From assembly GCF_004364125.1 (NCBI RefSeq), contig NZ_SNZV01000009.1, forward strand, positions 186,001 through 250,000: DNA of 64,000 bases, read 5' to 3'. How positions within the stretch are numbered: the stretch's first letter is position 1; each line of letters begins with the position of its first letter. The position numbers and the translations under genes are program-made. Shown here piece by piece: positions 32,532-41,140 of this stretch. The DNA is from Sphingobacterium paludis (lineage in GTDB: Bacteria > Bacteroidota > Bacteroidia > Sphingobacteriales > Sphingobacteriaceae). The notes under the pieces are model-generated. The model was not told where the DNA came from. It saw only the letters and a list, made by a program, of their open reading frames with translations, and did not search any database.

Positions 32532-33404
32532 ATGAAAGAAAGCGTGTTGAAAGCATTTTGGCGGGACACCTACCAAAGTCGGTCTCCAATCCCGTTCATC
32601 ATCTCCGTGCAGGTGCTTGTCTTCGTTTTGATTCATTTATTCGAACTTCTTGTCGACTTGAATGTCGTTCAATTCTCCTTGGAGGAATGGATAAGCACGC
32701 ACCTTACCTTACCCCTTTCACCCACCCGCTTTATACAGCAGCCCTGGACAATCGTAACGTATTCATTCATCTATAAAGGGCTCTTTCAGCTTCTTTTCGA
32801 TTGCCTGTGGTTGTATTGGATAGGCAACACCTTTCTGAACTTCTTAACCACCAGGCAGTTCTTATTTTTATATAGTTCAGCGGTGCTCGTAGGTGGCATG
32901 CTCTACCCGCTATTCGGGTTGATTCCTGCCTTTCATACAAACACACCCTTGTCGTTCTACGGAGCTTCCTTTGCGCTAGGCTCCATCGTAGCGGCTATAG
33001 CCACACTCGTTCCGAAGTCTGAAATTAGGCTATTGCTATTTGGAAATGTCTCTTTTAAAAACCTAGCAATTGTCTTTATTACACTGTCTGCAATATTGAT
33101 CGGGATGGTCAATAAAGCCGGTGCAGTCACTTTCCTATGTACTTCTTTCTGGGGGCTATTTTTTGTCCGTGCGTTGCAACAGGGCAACGACTTCAGTTTA
33201 TTTTTTCAATTTAAAAAGAGGTCAAAACTTAAAGTAGTACACAGCAAAGGGATACGATCTGCACATACTTACCGGCATCAATCCGATCTCCCTAATCAGG
33301 AAGAAGTAGACGAGATATTAGATAAAATTTCGATAAGCGGTTACGATAGCCTAACCTCTCAGGAGAAAGAAGTGCTATTCAAAGCAAGTAACGATGAGAG
33401 GTAA
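32532..33404 (+). CDS. Degenerate rhomboid-like membrane protein (pseudoprotease)
   Basis: A 290-residue protein. The N-terminal helices keep the rhomboid layout: 'QPWTIVTYSFIY' and 'LLFDCLWLYWIGNTFLNF' match the 'HAGFLHLLFNMLWLYWFG' region but lack the His. The serine motif is 'SFYGASFALGS' (Ser146 kept, the following Gly replaced by Phe). The sixth helix 'FLCTSFWGLFFVR' has no His in place of 'AHxGG', so the catalytic dyad is broken. A cytoplasmic tail follows (about 225-290) with a basic patch and the helical 'VDEILDKISISGYDSLTSQEKEVLFKAS' segment found in many Bacteroidota rhomboids. It is probably a partner or substrate-binding pseudo-rhomboid. Confidence 0.8.
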   Translation: MKESVLKAFWRDTYQSRSPIPFIISVQVLVFVLIHLFELLVDLNVVQFSLEEWISTHLTLPLSPTRFIQQPWTIVTYSFIYKGLFQLLFDCLWLYWIGNTFLNFLTTRQFLFLYSSAVLVGGMLYPLFGLIPAFHTNTPLSFYGASFALGSIVAAIATLVPKSEIRLLLFGNVSFKNLAIVFITLSAILIGMVNKAGAVTFLCTSFWGLFFVRALQQGNDFSLFFQFKKRSKLKVVHSKGIRSAHTYRHQSDLPNQEEVDEILDKISISGYDSLTSQEKEVLFKASNDER

Positions 33405-33405
33405 T

Positions 33406-34518
33406 ATGGCAAAGAAGCGCGTCTTTAAAAAAGATCTGGGTTTTCTCAGCAAAACGGTATTTATTTGCCACGTGCTGGCCACATTGTTTCTATTGTTGAG
33501 CTATGCCGCATCGTTCATTAATCCTAAAACATTTTGGCCGCTTGCTTTTTTTGGGTTAGGATATCTCCCGATCCTGCTCGTCAATGTTGGCTTCGTCATT
33601 TTCTGGGTGCTGCGCAAGCCCAAAATAGCACTATTTATGTCGTTGCCCATTTTACTGGGATGGAATTTACTAAACCAACACATGGGCTTCAACAGCGCGC
33701 AAACCCATGCTGTAAAACCGGATAGCGCCATGCGGATCATGACCTTCAATGCACATCTTTTCATCGACATGGAGCAACTTCCATCTGCCGATGTGAAGAG
33801 CGATGTCATCGCCCTGATTAAAAAAACCAACCCCGACGTGCTTTGTTTCCAAGAGTTCTTTTCTAAAATAAAAGGAACGAAAAAAATGACGCAACGCATT
33901 ATGGAGGAAGCCGGCTTTGAAGATTATTACTTTGAAACCGCCATGAAAAGCGAACATGAAGGTTATGGGCAAATTATATTCTCTAAATATCCTATCGTTC
34001 ATTCCGGTACCATCACGAAAAACGAATACGGGATAAATCGAATTATCTTTGCCGACATTGTACGAAACAGCGACACAGTTCGAGTGTACAACGTTCATTT
34101 GCGGTCATTTGGCCTCCAAACAGAAGACAAGGAATTCATTCAAAACCCTTCCCATACCGCGAATGAAGAACATGCGACAAGAAGAGTGGGCAGGAAATTA
34201 AAGTATGCTTTCGAGGGGCGTAGCCGACAGGCCGAAGCCCTTCGCGATCATATGGATAACACACGTTATCCAATTATCGTTATGGGCGATTTCAATGATA
34301 CCCCCATGTCTTACAGCGTAAACCTTATCCGTAAAGGGCTGAAGAATACATTCCGAGAAAAGGGGCAAGGCTGGGGTGTTACCCATTATGAAATGCTGCC
34401 GTTATTCCAGATCGATTACATCTTTTGCAGCGAAACCTTCAACGTGCAGCACTATAATATCGTCAAAGAAAAGCTATCCGACCATTACCCGGTTTGGGCT
34501 GATATTGTGCTGCAATAA
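33406..34518 (+). CDS. Endonuclease/exonuclease/phosphatase-family membrane protein
   Basis: A 370-residue protein. Two or three N-terminal transmembrane helices (about 15-85) precede an EEP domain: 'IMTFNAHLF', 'NPDVLCFQEFF' (metal-binding Glu), 'VYNVHLRS', 'IIVMGDFNDTPMS' and 'KLSDHYPVWADI' (catalytic Asp-His). The active face is probably periplasmic. EEP proteins act on phosphodiesters, lipids or nucleic acids, and the substrate cannot be read from sequence. The ATG at 33406 follows the upstream stop by 1 base; a start four codons earlier would overlap it. It is the last gene of the mutL/rhomboid series. Confidence 0.85.
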   Translation: MAKKRVFKKDLGFLSKTVFICHVLATLFLLLSYAASFINPKTFWPLAFFGLGYLPILLVNVGFVIFWVLRKPKIALFMSLPILLGWNLLNQHMGFNSAQTHAVKPDSAMRIMTFNAHLFIDMEQLPSADVKSDVIALIKKTNPDVLCFQEFFSKIKGTKKMTQRIMEEAGFEDYYFETAMKSEHEGYGQIIFSKYPIVHSGTITKNEYGINRIIFADIVRNSDTVRVYNVHLRSFGLQTEDKEFIQNPSHTANEEHATRRVGRKLKYAFEGRSRQAEALRDHMDNTRYPIIVMGDFNDTPMSYSVNLIRKGLKNTFREKGQGWGVTHYEMLPLFQIDYIFCSETFNVQHYNIVKEKLSDHYPVWADIVLQ

Positions 34519-34539
34519 ATGTTAAGGCTTGTGGCGCCC

Positions 34540-36144
34540 TTAGGATGGGGGCACCTCTAGAAACTCCAGCGCCTGCCTGACAAAAGGATCGCTCCTATTC
34601 TTAACCTTAAAATAAGCCTCCCGCCCAAAGTAAAAACGGCCTACAAGCGCTTCAATATCGCTTTCGATAACCTTCCTGAGATCATTCTTCTTACGATCGG
34701 AAATGACAAAGCCTTCGCCGCGCACAAAACCAATGAAACGGTTGTATTCGTTATCGGTAAGGTGATATCCTTGTAGAAAATTATCGATCGAATAGGCCGG
34801 AAGTTTCTTGGTAAACCGGGTATACACAAACTGCTCGATAAAGCTATACTGAATCAAATCCTGGTAAAACAAGTTTAACGCGTTGGAGTCTTGCGGAACA
34901 ATAACGTCAGGCATAATACCGCCACCGCTATACACGGGTTTGCCCGCACGGGTTTTAAACGTTTTCCCGTGTGCATATAGCGTATCCAAAGCCCACAGCC
35001 CTTCATACATATTGTTGAAATCAACCATATTGGACCAATTGGCCGTATATTTTTTCTGAATGCTTCTTCCCAATGGCGTAAAATACCGGGCAATACTAAG
35101 GTTTACAGTAGATCCATCCGAAAAATCATACTGCTCCTGCACGATTCCTTTACCATAAGAACGTCTGCCGATGATGGTCCCGCGGTCCCAATCCTGAATC
35201 GCCCCAGCCACAATTTCACTGGCTGAAGCCGTATTCTCATTGATGAGAATGGCCAGCGCTCCCGTCGAAAAGTTGCCCCCTTCATCGGAAAAATATTCCT
35301 GTCTACTTTCGTGGGCTCCTTCCGTATACACCACCAAACGACGATCACTGAAAAACTCACTGGCCAGCTTAATGGCCATATGAAAATAGCCTCCGCCATT
35401 GTCGCGAAGGTCTAAAACAAGTTTATTAGCCCCTTGCTTTTTCAATTCGACGACAGCCTGTCGAAATTCGTCGCCGGTATTCATTCCAAAGCGCCTTACT
35501 TTGACATAGCCAACGCCCGGACGAATCATGTACACTACATCCAACGAACTTACCGTAACCTGATCCCGAACGACTTTTATTGGTGTCTCCAGATCTTCGC
35601 GATCCCTTTTAATATGAATGCTAAGTGATGTGCCGCGGCGACCCCGGATAAGCTTCTCTACGCTTTCTCGAGAAATATTGACACCGGCGACGGTCTTATT
35701 TCCGATGCGCAACAGTTTATCCCCTACACGAAAGCCCGATTTTTCCGCAGGACCGCCACTAATCAGCGAAACAATCATCAAGGTGTCGTTCAAATTGAAA
35801 TACTCCATGCCAATACCTTCGAAAGTACCTTCTAATATTTCTGTTTGACGCAAAGATTCATTAGGAACTAAATAACTAGAATATGGATCTAAATGGGAAA
35901 TGATGTGATTAATAGCGCCGTTCTGAATGGAATCGACGTTCACGCTATCCACGTAACTGTCGGTCACCAAATCCAAGAGTTGCTGGATCTTCCAAGTGTT
36001 GTTTGATAAGCCAATGGGCACTAAACTATTTCCTGGCTTGCTCCCTTGCTCATCCACATAGTTCTGACCGAGCAGAATGCCCAAAAGCAATACTGCTGCA
36101 TATGTAGCTGCCACAAAGAGATTCCGTTTAGTGCCTTTTTGCAT
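34540..36144 (-). CDS. S41-family C-terminal processing protease (CtpA type)
   Basis: A 534-residue protein with an N-terminal signal-anchor helix (about 10-28). An N-terminal helical region ('LLDLVTDSYVDSVNVDSIQNG') is followed by a PDZ domain (about 95-185, 'FEGIGMEYF', 'GGPAEKSGFRVGDKLLRIGN') and the S41 catalytic core. The latter has 'LVLDLRDNGGG', 'INENTASASEIVAGAIQD' (catalytic Ser) and 'GRRSYGKGIVQ' (catalytic Lys). These periplasmic proteases trim C-termini of envelope proteins. It is a single gene, with TAATTTTG on its own strand about 18 bases before the start codon. Confidence 0.93.
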   Translation of the reverse strand: MQKGTKRNLFVAATYAAVLLLGILLGQNYVDEQGSKPGNSLVPIGLSNNTWKIQQLLDLVTDSYVDSVNVDSIQNGAINHIISHLDPYSSYLVPNESLRQTEILEGTFEGIGMEYFNLNDTLMIVSLISGGPAEKSGFRVGDKLLRIGNKTVAGVNISRESVEKLIRGRRGTSLSIHIKRDREDLETPIKVVRDQVTVSSLDVVYMIRPGVGYVKVRRFGMNTGDEFRQAVVELKKQGANKLVLDLRDNGGGYFHMAIKLASEFFSDRRLVVYTEGAHESRQEYFSDEGGNFSTGALAILINENTASASEIVAGAIQDWDRGTIIGRRSYGKGIVQEQYDFSDGSTVNLSIARYFTPLGRSIQKKYTANWSNMVDFNNMYEGLWALDTLYAHGKTFKTRAGKPVYSGGGIMPDVIVPQDSNALNLFYQDLIQYSFIEQFVYTRFTKKLPAYSIDNFLQGYHLTDNEYNRFIGFVRGEGFVISDRKKNDLRKVIESDIEALVGRFYFGREAYFKVKNRSDPFVRQALEFLEVPPS

Positions 36145-36161
36145 GTACTAAGATTCGTTCG

Positions 36162-36169
36162 CAAAATTA
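36162..36169 (-). promoter_or_regulatory. -7 element of the CtpA-type protease promoter
   Basis: On the minus strand TAATTTTG fits TAnnTTTG. The start codon is about 17 bases downstream, giving a very short leader. No clear -33 element at the normal spacing. Confidence 0.4.
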
Positions 36170-36361
36170 ATTAGTTTTCTCAAACTTGCGCGGTAAATTA
36201 ATAAGTATTTGATTAAAATACGTTTAAAAGTCACTATTGTTCATATTTTTTGGTAAAATTTTAGCTTCTGTCCGACGAATAATTTGCAATTTTATGCAAT
36301 GGCGCAAAAACATCGCGCGTCCCATTTGGTAAGAGATTTGTACATTTAAAGAATATCAGTT

Positions 36362-36931
36362 TTGCACGAGATAGAACCCTATTACAACTGGCGCGACGAT
36401 TACATCGCCGCCGATGATGAACGCTCGCCGTTTTACGGAGTGGTTTACAGTGAATTTGAGTTTGACAAGAAAATCTATAACTTTTTATTGCATCCGCAGT
36501 GGGATGAGTTTGGTTCGCAGACCTTGTACCTAAAAATTTTATATGTAGACTATGATAAGGGCTTCGCTATCCTAGAGCTCATCGGCGAGTGGAATGATGC
36601 TATTTACAACGATATCATGCTGTTGAAACGCGAGATCATTGATATACTGACTGGGGAAGGCATACATAAATTCGTTTTAATCGGTGAAAATGTATTGAAC
36701 TTCCATGGATCGGACGATTCCTATTATGAAGAGTGGTACGAAGATACCGCCGATGGCTGGATCGTTGCGATAAATTTCAGAGACCATGTGGTAGATGAGT
36801 TTAAAGCCCAAAACATTGACTATTACATACATTTCGGTGGAGACTTTAATACCTTCCCATGGCGAACCCTCAAGCCCAAGCAACTTTACCACCACATCGA
36901 AGAACGGATTAACAAGCGTTTGGGCATGTAG
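36362..36931 (+). CDS. Conserved Bacteroidota hypothetical protein
   Basis: A 189-residue cytoplasmic protein, rich in aromatic and acidic residues ('YYNWRDDYIAADDERSPFYG', 'LHPQWDEFGSQTLYLKIL', 'IGENVLNFHGSDDSYYEEWY', 'GWIVAINFRDHV'). I recognise it as a conserved family in Bacteroidota, without known function. There is no in-frame ATG near the front; the frame begins at a TTG, and TACATTTA 20 bases upstream resembles a -7 element. The TTG is therefore the best available start. It is a single gene upstream of fumC. Confidence 0.75.
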   Translation: MHEIEPYYNWRDDYIAADDERSPFYGVVYSEFEFDKKIYNFLLHPQWDEFGSQTLYLKILYVDYDKGFAILELIGEWNDAIYNDIMLLKREIIDILTGEGIHKFVLIGENVLNFHGSDDSYYEEWYEDTADGWIVAINFRDHVVDEFKAQNIDYYIHFGGDFNTFPWRTLKPKQLYHHIEERINKRLGM

Positions 36932-36983
36932 CGATTGTAGTAAATGCAGCAGGGTTTTGTCGCCGCTTCTCTATTATTTTCAT

Positions 36984-36991
36984 TAACTTTG
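36984..36991 (+). promoter_or_regulatory. -7 element of the fumC promoter
   Basis: TAACTTTG matches TAnnTTTG exactly, 23 bases before the fumC ATG. A TTTG lies 24 bases upstream, somewhat far for a -33 element. Confidence 0.5.
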
Positions 36992-37014
36992 TTATCAAAT
37001 AAATACGTTAATTT

Positions 37015-38412
37015 ATGTCATTCAGAATAGAAAAAGACACGATGGGCGAAGTGCAGGTCCCTGCTGACAAATATTGGGGAGCACAAACCGAACGTTCACG
37101 TAACAATTTTAAAATTGGACCGGCAGCGTCTATGCCAAAAGAAATTATTGAGGGCTTCGCTTACCTTAAGAAAGCTGCGGCTTATGCCAATCATGAGCTT
37201 GGCGTTTTACCTATAGAAAAACGCGATGCAATTGCAGCCGTATGCGATGAAATTCTCGCTGGCGAGCTTACCGAAGAGTTCCCATTGGTAATCTGGCAAA
37301 CAGGTTCTGGAACCCAATCCAATATGAATGTCAATGAGGTTATTGCCAATCGCGCGCAGGTACTTGCTGGTGGTAAAATTGGCGAAGGGGAAGCTGTTCT
37401 TAAAGCAAATGACGATGTTAACAAATCACAGTCATCGAATGACACTTTTCCTACGGGCATGCATATTGCAGCTTACAAGGCCGTAGTTGAAGTAACAATT
37501 CCTGGTGTTGAGAAACTTCGCGATACATTGCAGCGCAAATCAACCGAGTTTATGAACGTCGTTAAAATTGGTCGTACCCACCTGATGGATGCAACGCCAA
37601 TCACGCTAGGACAAGAGCTTTCTGGATACGTTGCGCAATTAAACCATGGCTTAAAAGCTGTGAAAAATACCCTTGCACACCTTGCCGAGCTGGCCTTAGG
37701 TGGAACGGCAGTGGGCACAGGACTAAACACGCCAAATGGTTATGATGTGGTTGTGGCGAAGCACATCGCAACATTTACCAACTTACCATTTGTCACAGCA
37801 CCCAATAAGTTTGAGGCATTAGCAGCCCATGACGCGATCGTGGAAACACATGGCGCATTGAAACAACTTGCTGTTTCCTTAAATAAAATTGCCAATGACA
37901 TCCGGATGCTAGCCTCTGGTCCGCGTTCTGGTATTGGCGAAATTTTAATTCCAGAAAATGAACCAGGGTCTTCTATTATGCCAGGCAAAGTTAACCCCAC
38001 CCAGTGCGAAGCCTTAACAATGGTTGCGGCACAGGTGATGGGTAACGACGTCGCTATTACTATCGGTGGTACACAAGGGCATTACGAACTCAATGTGTTC
38101 AAACCGTTGATGGCGGCCAATTTCTTACAGTCTGCACGGCTTATCGGCGATGCCTGTGTTTCTTTTGAAGAGCATTGCGCAATCGGCATCGAGCCTAACC
38201 ATGCCCGTATTCAAGAGTTAGTAAACAATTCATTAATGTTGGTTACCGCGCTTAATACAAAAATAGGCTACTACAAAGCTGCGGAAATCGCGCAAACCGC
38301 CCATAAGAACAACAGCACGCTGAAAGAGACAGCAATTGCTTTAGGCTACGTTACAGCGGACGAATTTGATGAATGGGTAAAACCAGAAGAGATGGTCGGA
38401 AGCTTAAAATAA
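37015..38412 (+). CDS. fumC: Class II fumarate hydratase
   Basis: A 465-residue enzyme that interconverts fumarate and malate in the TCA cycle. Motifs: the opening 'RIEKDTMGEVQVPADKYWGAQTERS', 'QTGSGTQSNMNVNEV', 'SSNDTFPTGMHIAA', 'KIGRTHLMDATPITLGQE', and the fumarase/aspartase signature 'GSSIMPGKVNPTQCE' holding the catalytic serine loop. It is iron-independent and tetrameric in the family. A small lipoprotein gene starts 4 bases after the stop and is probably co-transcribed. Confidence 0.97.
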   Translation: MSFRIEKDTMGEVQVPADKYWGAQTERSRNNFKIGPAASMPKEIIEGFAYLKKAAAYANHELGVLPIEKRDAIAAVCDEILAGELTEEFPLVIWQTGSGTQSNMNVNEVIANRAQVLAGGKIGEGEAVLKANDDVNKSQSSNDTFPTGMHIAAYKAVVEVTIPGVEKLRDTLQRKSTEFMNVVKIGRTHLMDATPITLGQELSGYVAQLNHGLKAVKNTLAHLAELALGGTAVGTGLNTPNGYDVVVAKHIATFTNLPFVTAPNKFEALAAHDAIVETHGALKQLAVSLNKIANDIRMLASGPRSGIGEILIPENEPGSSIMPGKVNPTQCEALTMVAAQVMGNDVAITIGGTQGHYELNVFKPLMAANFLQSARLIGDACVSFEEHCAIGIEPNHARIQELVNNSLMLVTALNTKIGYYKAAEIAQTAHKNNSTLKETAIALGYVTADEFDEWVKPEEMVGSLK

Positions 38413-38416
38413 GCAC

Positions 38417-38950
38417 GTGACAGATATTCGAAAATTAATAGTTAAAACAGCAGCATGCTTGGCCATTTTGGCAAGCATGCTGTTTCTTATCAGTAGCTGC
38501 GTGAGGCATTCGGAAATGCAGACAGAAGGAGCAGATTATCTGCAAGGAGCCTGGATTCAGGATAGCATCCCCCACCAAGCGGAGATGATGGACTACACCC
38601 TGCATGAGTTCAAATTTATTTGCGATTCTGTTTACACCACCATGCGCGTGCATGCAAAGACGCAGCGTATACCAGACACGTGCTACAAACAGGGGGAGTG
38701 GACAGAATATGCGAAAGGTGTTTACGTTATCCGAGGCGACAGCTTGATCGCGGAAGGCATTTACACCAAAGAGAATGGCAAATACAAAACGGCGGGCTGT
38801 TACAAAACGGGCACCTATCTCCCTCGGTATCGTATAGCTTATCACAGTGCTGATTCACTTGTGCTCGAAAGCCGTTTCGACCAACGTCCTGTTGTTCTTC
38901 GAAAAACACAAGCAATTTCGTGTGTGCCAAAGCGCCGCTGGGAAGACTAA
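38417..38950 (+). CDS. Small lipoprotein co-transcribed with fumC
   Basis: A 177-residue lipoprotein starting at GTG, 4 bases after fumC. The hydrophobic signal ends in the lipobox ISSC (Cys at about residue 28). The mature part is beta-rich with 'YLQGAWIQDSIP', 'LHEFKFICDSVYTTMRVHA', 'GDSLIAEGIYT' and 'HSADSLVLESRFDQR', a lipocalin-like or META-like layout with three more cysteines (in CYKQG, CYKTG and near the C-terminus). Function unknown. Similar proteins next to fumC are, I believe, sometimes mislabelled as fumarase; nothing here suggests that activity. Confidence 0.75.
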   Translation: MTDIRKLIVKTAACLAILASMLFLISSCVRHSEMQTEGADYLQGAWIQDSIPHQAEMMDYTLHEFKFICDSVYTTMRVHAKTQRIPDTCYKQGEWTEYAKGVYVIRGDSLIAEGIYTKENGKYKTAGCYKTGTYLPRYRIAYHSADSLVLESRFDQRPVVLRKTQAISCVPKRRWED

Positions 38951-38970
38951 TGTGCACTTACATGACTAAA

Positions 38971-39020
38971 AAAATAAAAAAAGCGTGCATCTTGGTATTA
39001 GATACACGCTTTTCTTTATT
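38971..39020. terminator. Bidirectional terminator after the fumC operon
   Basis: AAAAGCGTG-c-ATC pairs with GAT-a-CACGCTTTT across a 9-base loop, with A-rich and T-rich flanks. It lies between convergent genes. Confidence 0.8.
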
Positions 39021-39032
39021 TTCTTAATCGTA

Positions 39033-40139
39033 TTAATTAATCAACTTATTCTCGTCACTTGCTGATTTCAACAAGTGTGATTTCAAGTCAGTTTCGGCTT
39101 GTATAAGCTCTTGTTCCACAACTTTTCGCTTCTCGCGACCCTCGCGCTGTATCTGTAAAACCTGCTCGATGGTAGAAACAATATCCTGATTAGCCTTCTT
39201 AATCGTTTCAATATCCACAATGCCCCGTTCCGTTTCCTTCGCTACGTTAATAGTGGATTCTTTAAGCATTTCTGAATTACGCCGCAACAGCTCATTGGTA
39301 GCATCGGTCACGGCTTTTTGTGCCTCCAAAGCTCGTTGTGCATGGGCAATACCAAGAGTAAGCACCATTTGGTTTTTCCATAGTGGAATCGTGTTGACCA
39401 ACGAAGACTGTATTTTCTCCATCAAAGCAGAGCTATTATTTTGGATCAATCGAATCTGCGGAGCCGTTTGCAACACCACCATACGCGTTAGTTTCAGATC
39501 ATGCACCTTGCGTTCGAAGCGAACAACGTGTTGTTCCATATCTTTGTAAGCCTGTATCTTGTGCTGGTCCCCAGATTCTTCCGCCTCTGCCCGCATCTGT
39601 GGCAAGGTGGTGCTATGGACCTCCTGAAGCTTCTCTTCTCCGGCGGCGATATAGAGCGAAAGCTCTTTAAAATAGTTCTGATTTTCCACAAACAGCTTGT
39701 CAAAGATTGTCACATCTTTCGCCATGGTTTTGTAGTGCCCTTCCAGCTTGAGCTCGATTTGGTGGATATTCTTTTCCACCGATTGATACTCCGTGCGCAT
39801 GCGCTGCAACTTCTTCTTGAAATTATCAAAAAACGGGATAAGCGGCTTCTTGTTCAGATTCTCATCAAACGATTTAATGTCAGAGCGCAGATTCAATAAG
39901 ATATCTTCCGCTCCCCCCATGTCTTTGGTGCGCACCTGTTTCAATATTTCATTGGAAAAATTACTCACCTTGGTTTGGCTACCCACACCATATTGAATAA
40001 CATCGGTAGTTGATGTTAGGTTAATCTTACTCTTATATTGTTCGATTTGCGACTTTTCCTCCGGTGTGAAATTCACCGCCATCGCTTTGCTCTTATCTTC
40101 TTGACCGTCGTCCGTTATTGTTAAGTCGAGATTTGCCAT
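39033..40139 (-). CDS. telA: TelA/YaaN-family toxic-anion resistance protein
   Basis: A 368-residue, all-helical soluble protein. Family features: 'FSNEILKQVRTKDMGGAEDILLNL', 'FFDNFKKKLQRMRTEYQSVEKNI', 'LFVENQNYFKELSLYIAAGEEKL', and 'LVNTIPLWKNQMVLTLGIAHAQ'. TelA was named for tellurite resistance; its biochemical role is unknown, but it is often linked to envelope stress. It follows an XpaC-like membrane gene by 3 bases, the same pairing as xpaC-yaaN in Bacillus, so the two act together. Confidence 0.93.
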   Translation of the reverse strand: MANLDLTITDDGQEDKSKAMAVNFTPEEKSQIEQYKSKINLTSTTDVIQYGVGSQTKVSNFSNEILKQVRTKDMGGAEDILLNLRSDIKSFDENLNKKPLIPFFDNFKKKLQRMRTEYQSVEKNIHQIELKLEGHYKTMAKDVTIFDKLFVENQNYFKELSLYIAAGEEKLQEVHSTTLPQMRAEAEESGDQHKIQAYKDMEQHVVRFERKVHDLKLTRMVVLQTAPQIRLIQNNSSALMEKIQSSLVNTIPLWKNQMVLTLGIAHAQRALEAQKAVTDATNELLRRNSEMLKESTINVAKETERGIVDIETIKKANQDIVSTIEQVLQIQREGREKRKVVEQELIQAETDLKSHLLKSASDENKLIN

Positions 40140-40142
40140 CGT

Positions 40143-40931
40143 CTATTCGTTTAAAAGGTTTCTATTTTTTAAGCTTTGGATGTAAACATCCGTTTCTGCG
40201 GATACATCTAAAATACCCGACTTAAATTGGTTGGTAACTTCCTGCTCAATAGCTATTGCCGCCTTGGCAATAACATCCTCCAGCTTTTTCTTAGACTCTG
40301 CCGTAACACTATTATTTAAGCGCGAGTTTTCAATTTCATCATACTTCATCAGTACATTTACAACGGTAGAATGCCGCACTAAAAATCGCTCAGCTTCCAT
40401 TTTATCGCTCTGCTCCAAGAGCTGAAAAAGATGTATGATTTTATCAATATCGCGGTGCATCGCGCGGTTGTCTATCTCTTTCCGCCAGTGCATCAGCCGC
40501 TCAATAAACAATTGCGGCGTATCCAGTACGGCCTGCGGCAATAATTGCATCTTATTTCGGGAAGCTGCCGTCGGAATCCAGGCAAGCGGCCGTACCTCAG
40601 CCAACTCCAGCCGTTGCAAGTAAGGCCGCGCTCGATTTAGAAGCAAACCATTACCGACAATGTATGACGTCACAGACCCACCTAAAGTAAGCAACATGGC
40701 TTGCGAAAGGGTGCCAAAAAAATAAACAAACGACGCAAACAGGGCAACCTCAACCAGCAACAAAATTACGCCAGTGGCGTACCAAGACTGAATCTTACTC
40801 TTCCGAGCCTGGGCAAGCATCACAAACGGAAAGATGTGTACGGGAAGGGGAACAAACATCAGGATGGATATAAACGTCCATGCAAGTTGCTGTAGCTCCC
40901 ATCGTTTAGATTTCTTTGTCGCGAATCCCAT
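40143..40931 (-). CDS. XpaC-like membrane protein, partner of TelA
   Basis: A 262-residue protein. Three hydrophobic helices (about 15-40, 48-72, 78-98) precede a helical cytoplasmic domain (about 100-262) with 'RDIDKIIHLFQLLEQSDKMEAERFLVRHSTVVNVLMKYDEIE'. The layout and its place directly upstream of telA match the XpaC (5-bromo-4-chloroindolyl phosphate hydrolysis) family. It probably anchors TelA to the membrane; no catalytic motif is visible. The assignment leans on context. Confidence 0.75.
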   Translation of the reverse strand: MGFATKKSKRWELQQLAWTFISILMFVPLPVHIFPFVMLAQARKSKIQSWYATGVILLLVEVALFASFVYFFGTLSQAMLLTLGGSVTSYIVGNGLLLNRARPYLQRLELAEVRPLAWIPTAASRNKMQLLPQAVLDTPQLFIERLMHWRKEIDNRAMHRDIDKIIHLFQLLEQSDKMEAERFLVRHSTVVNVLMKYDEIENSRLNNSVTAESKKKLEDVIAKAAIAIEQEVTNQFKSGILDVSAETDVYIQSLKNRNLLNE

Positions 40932-41140
40932 TCTGCAATTTACTTATTTTTTTTAATTCCTTAAGATATAACTTAATAGCTTGTATCAATTCTTATTCCA
41001 ATGGCTGCAGCCCGTATCCGTCAGGCTTTAAACCTAATGAATATGGAATAATCCTGACAATCTGTCCGTAAAGCAAAAGCTCATTTCCCACCCCAGTCCT
41101 TAACCATGTTATTGCACAGAAAAATAAATTACCTTTACCT

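Noticed and set aside
38417..38950. Second fumarase subunit after fumC
   Set aside because: It is a lipoprotein with no fumarase or lyase motif.
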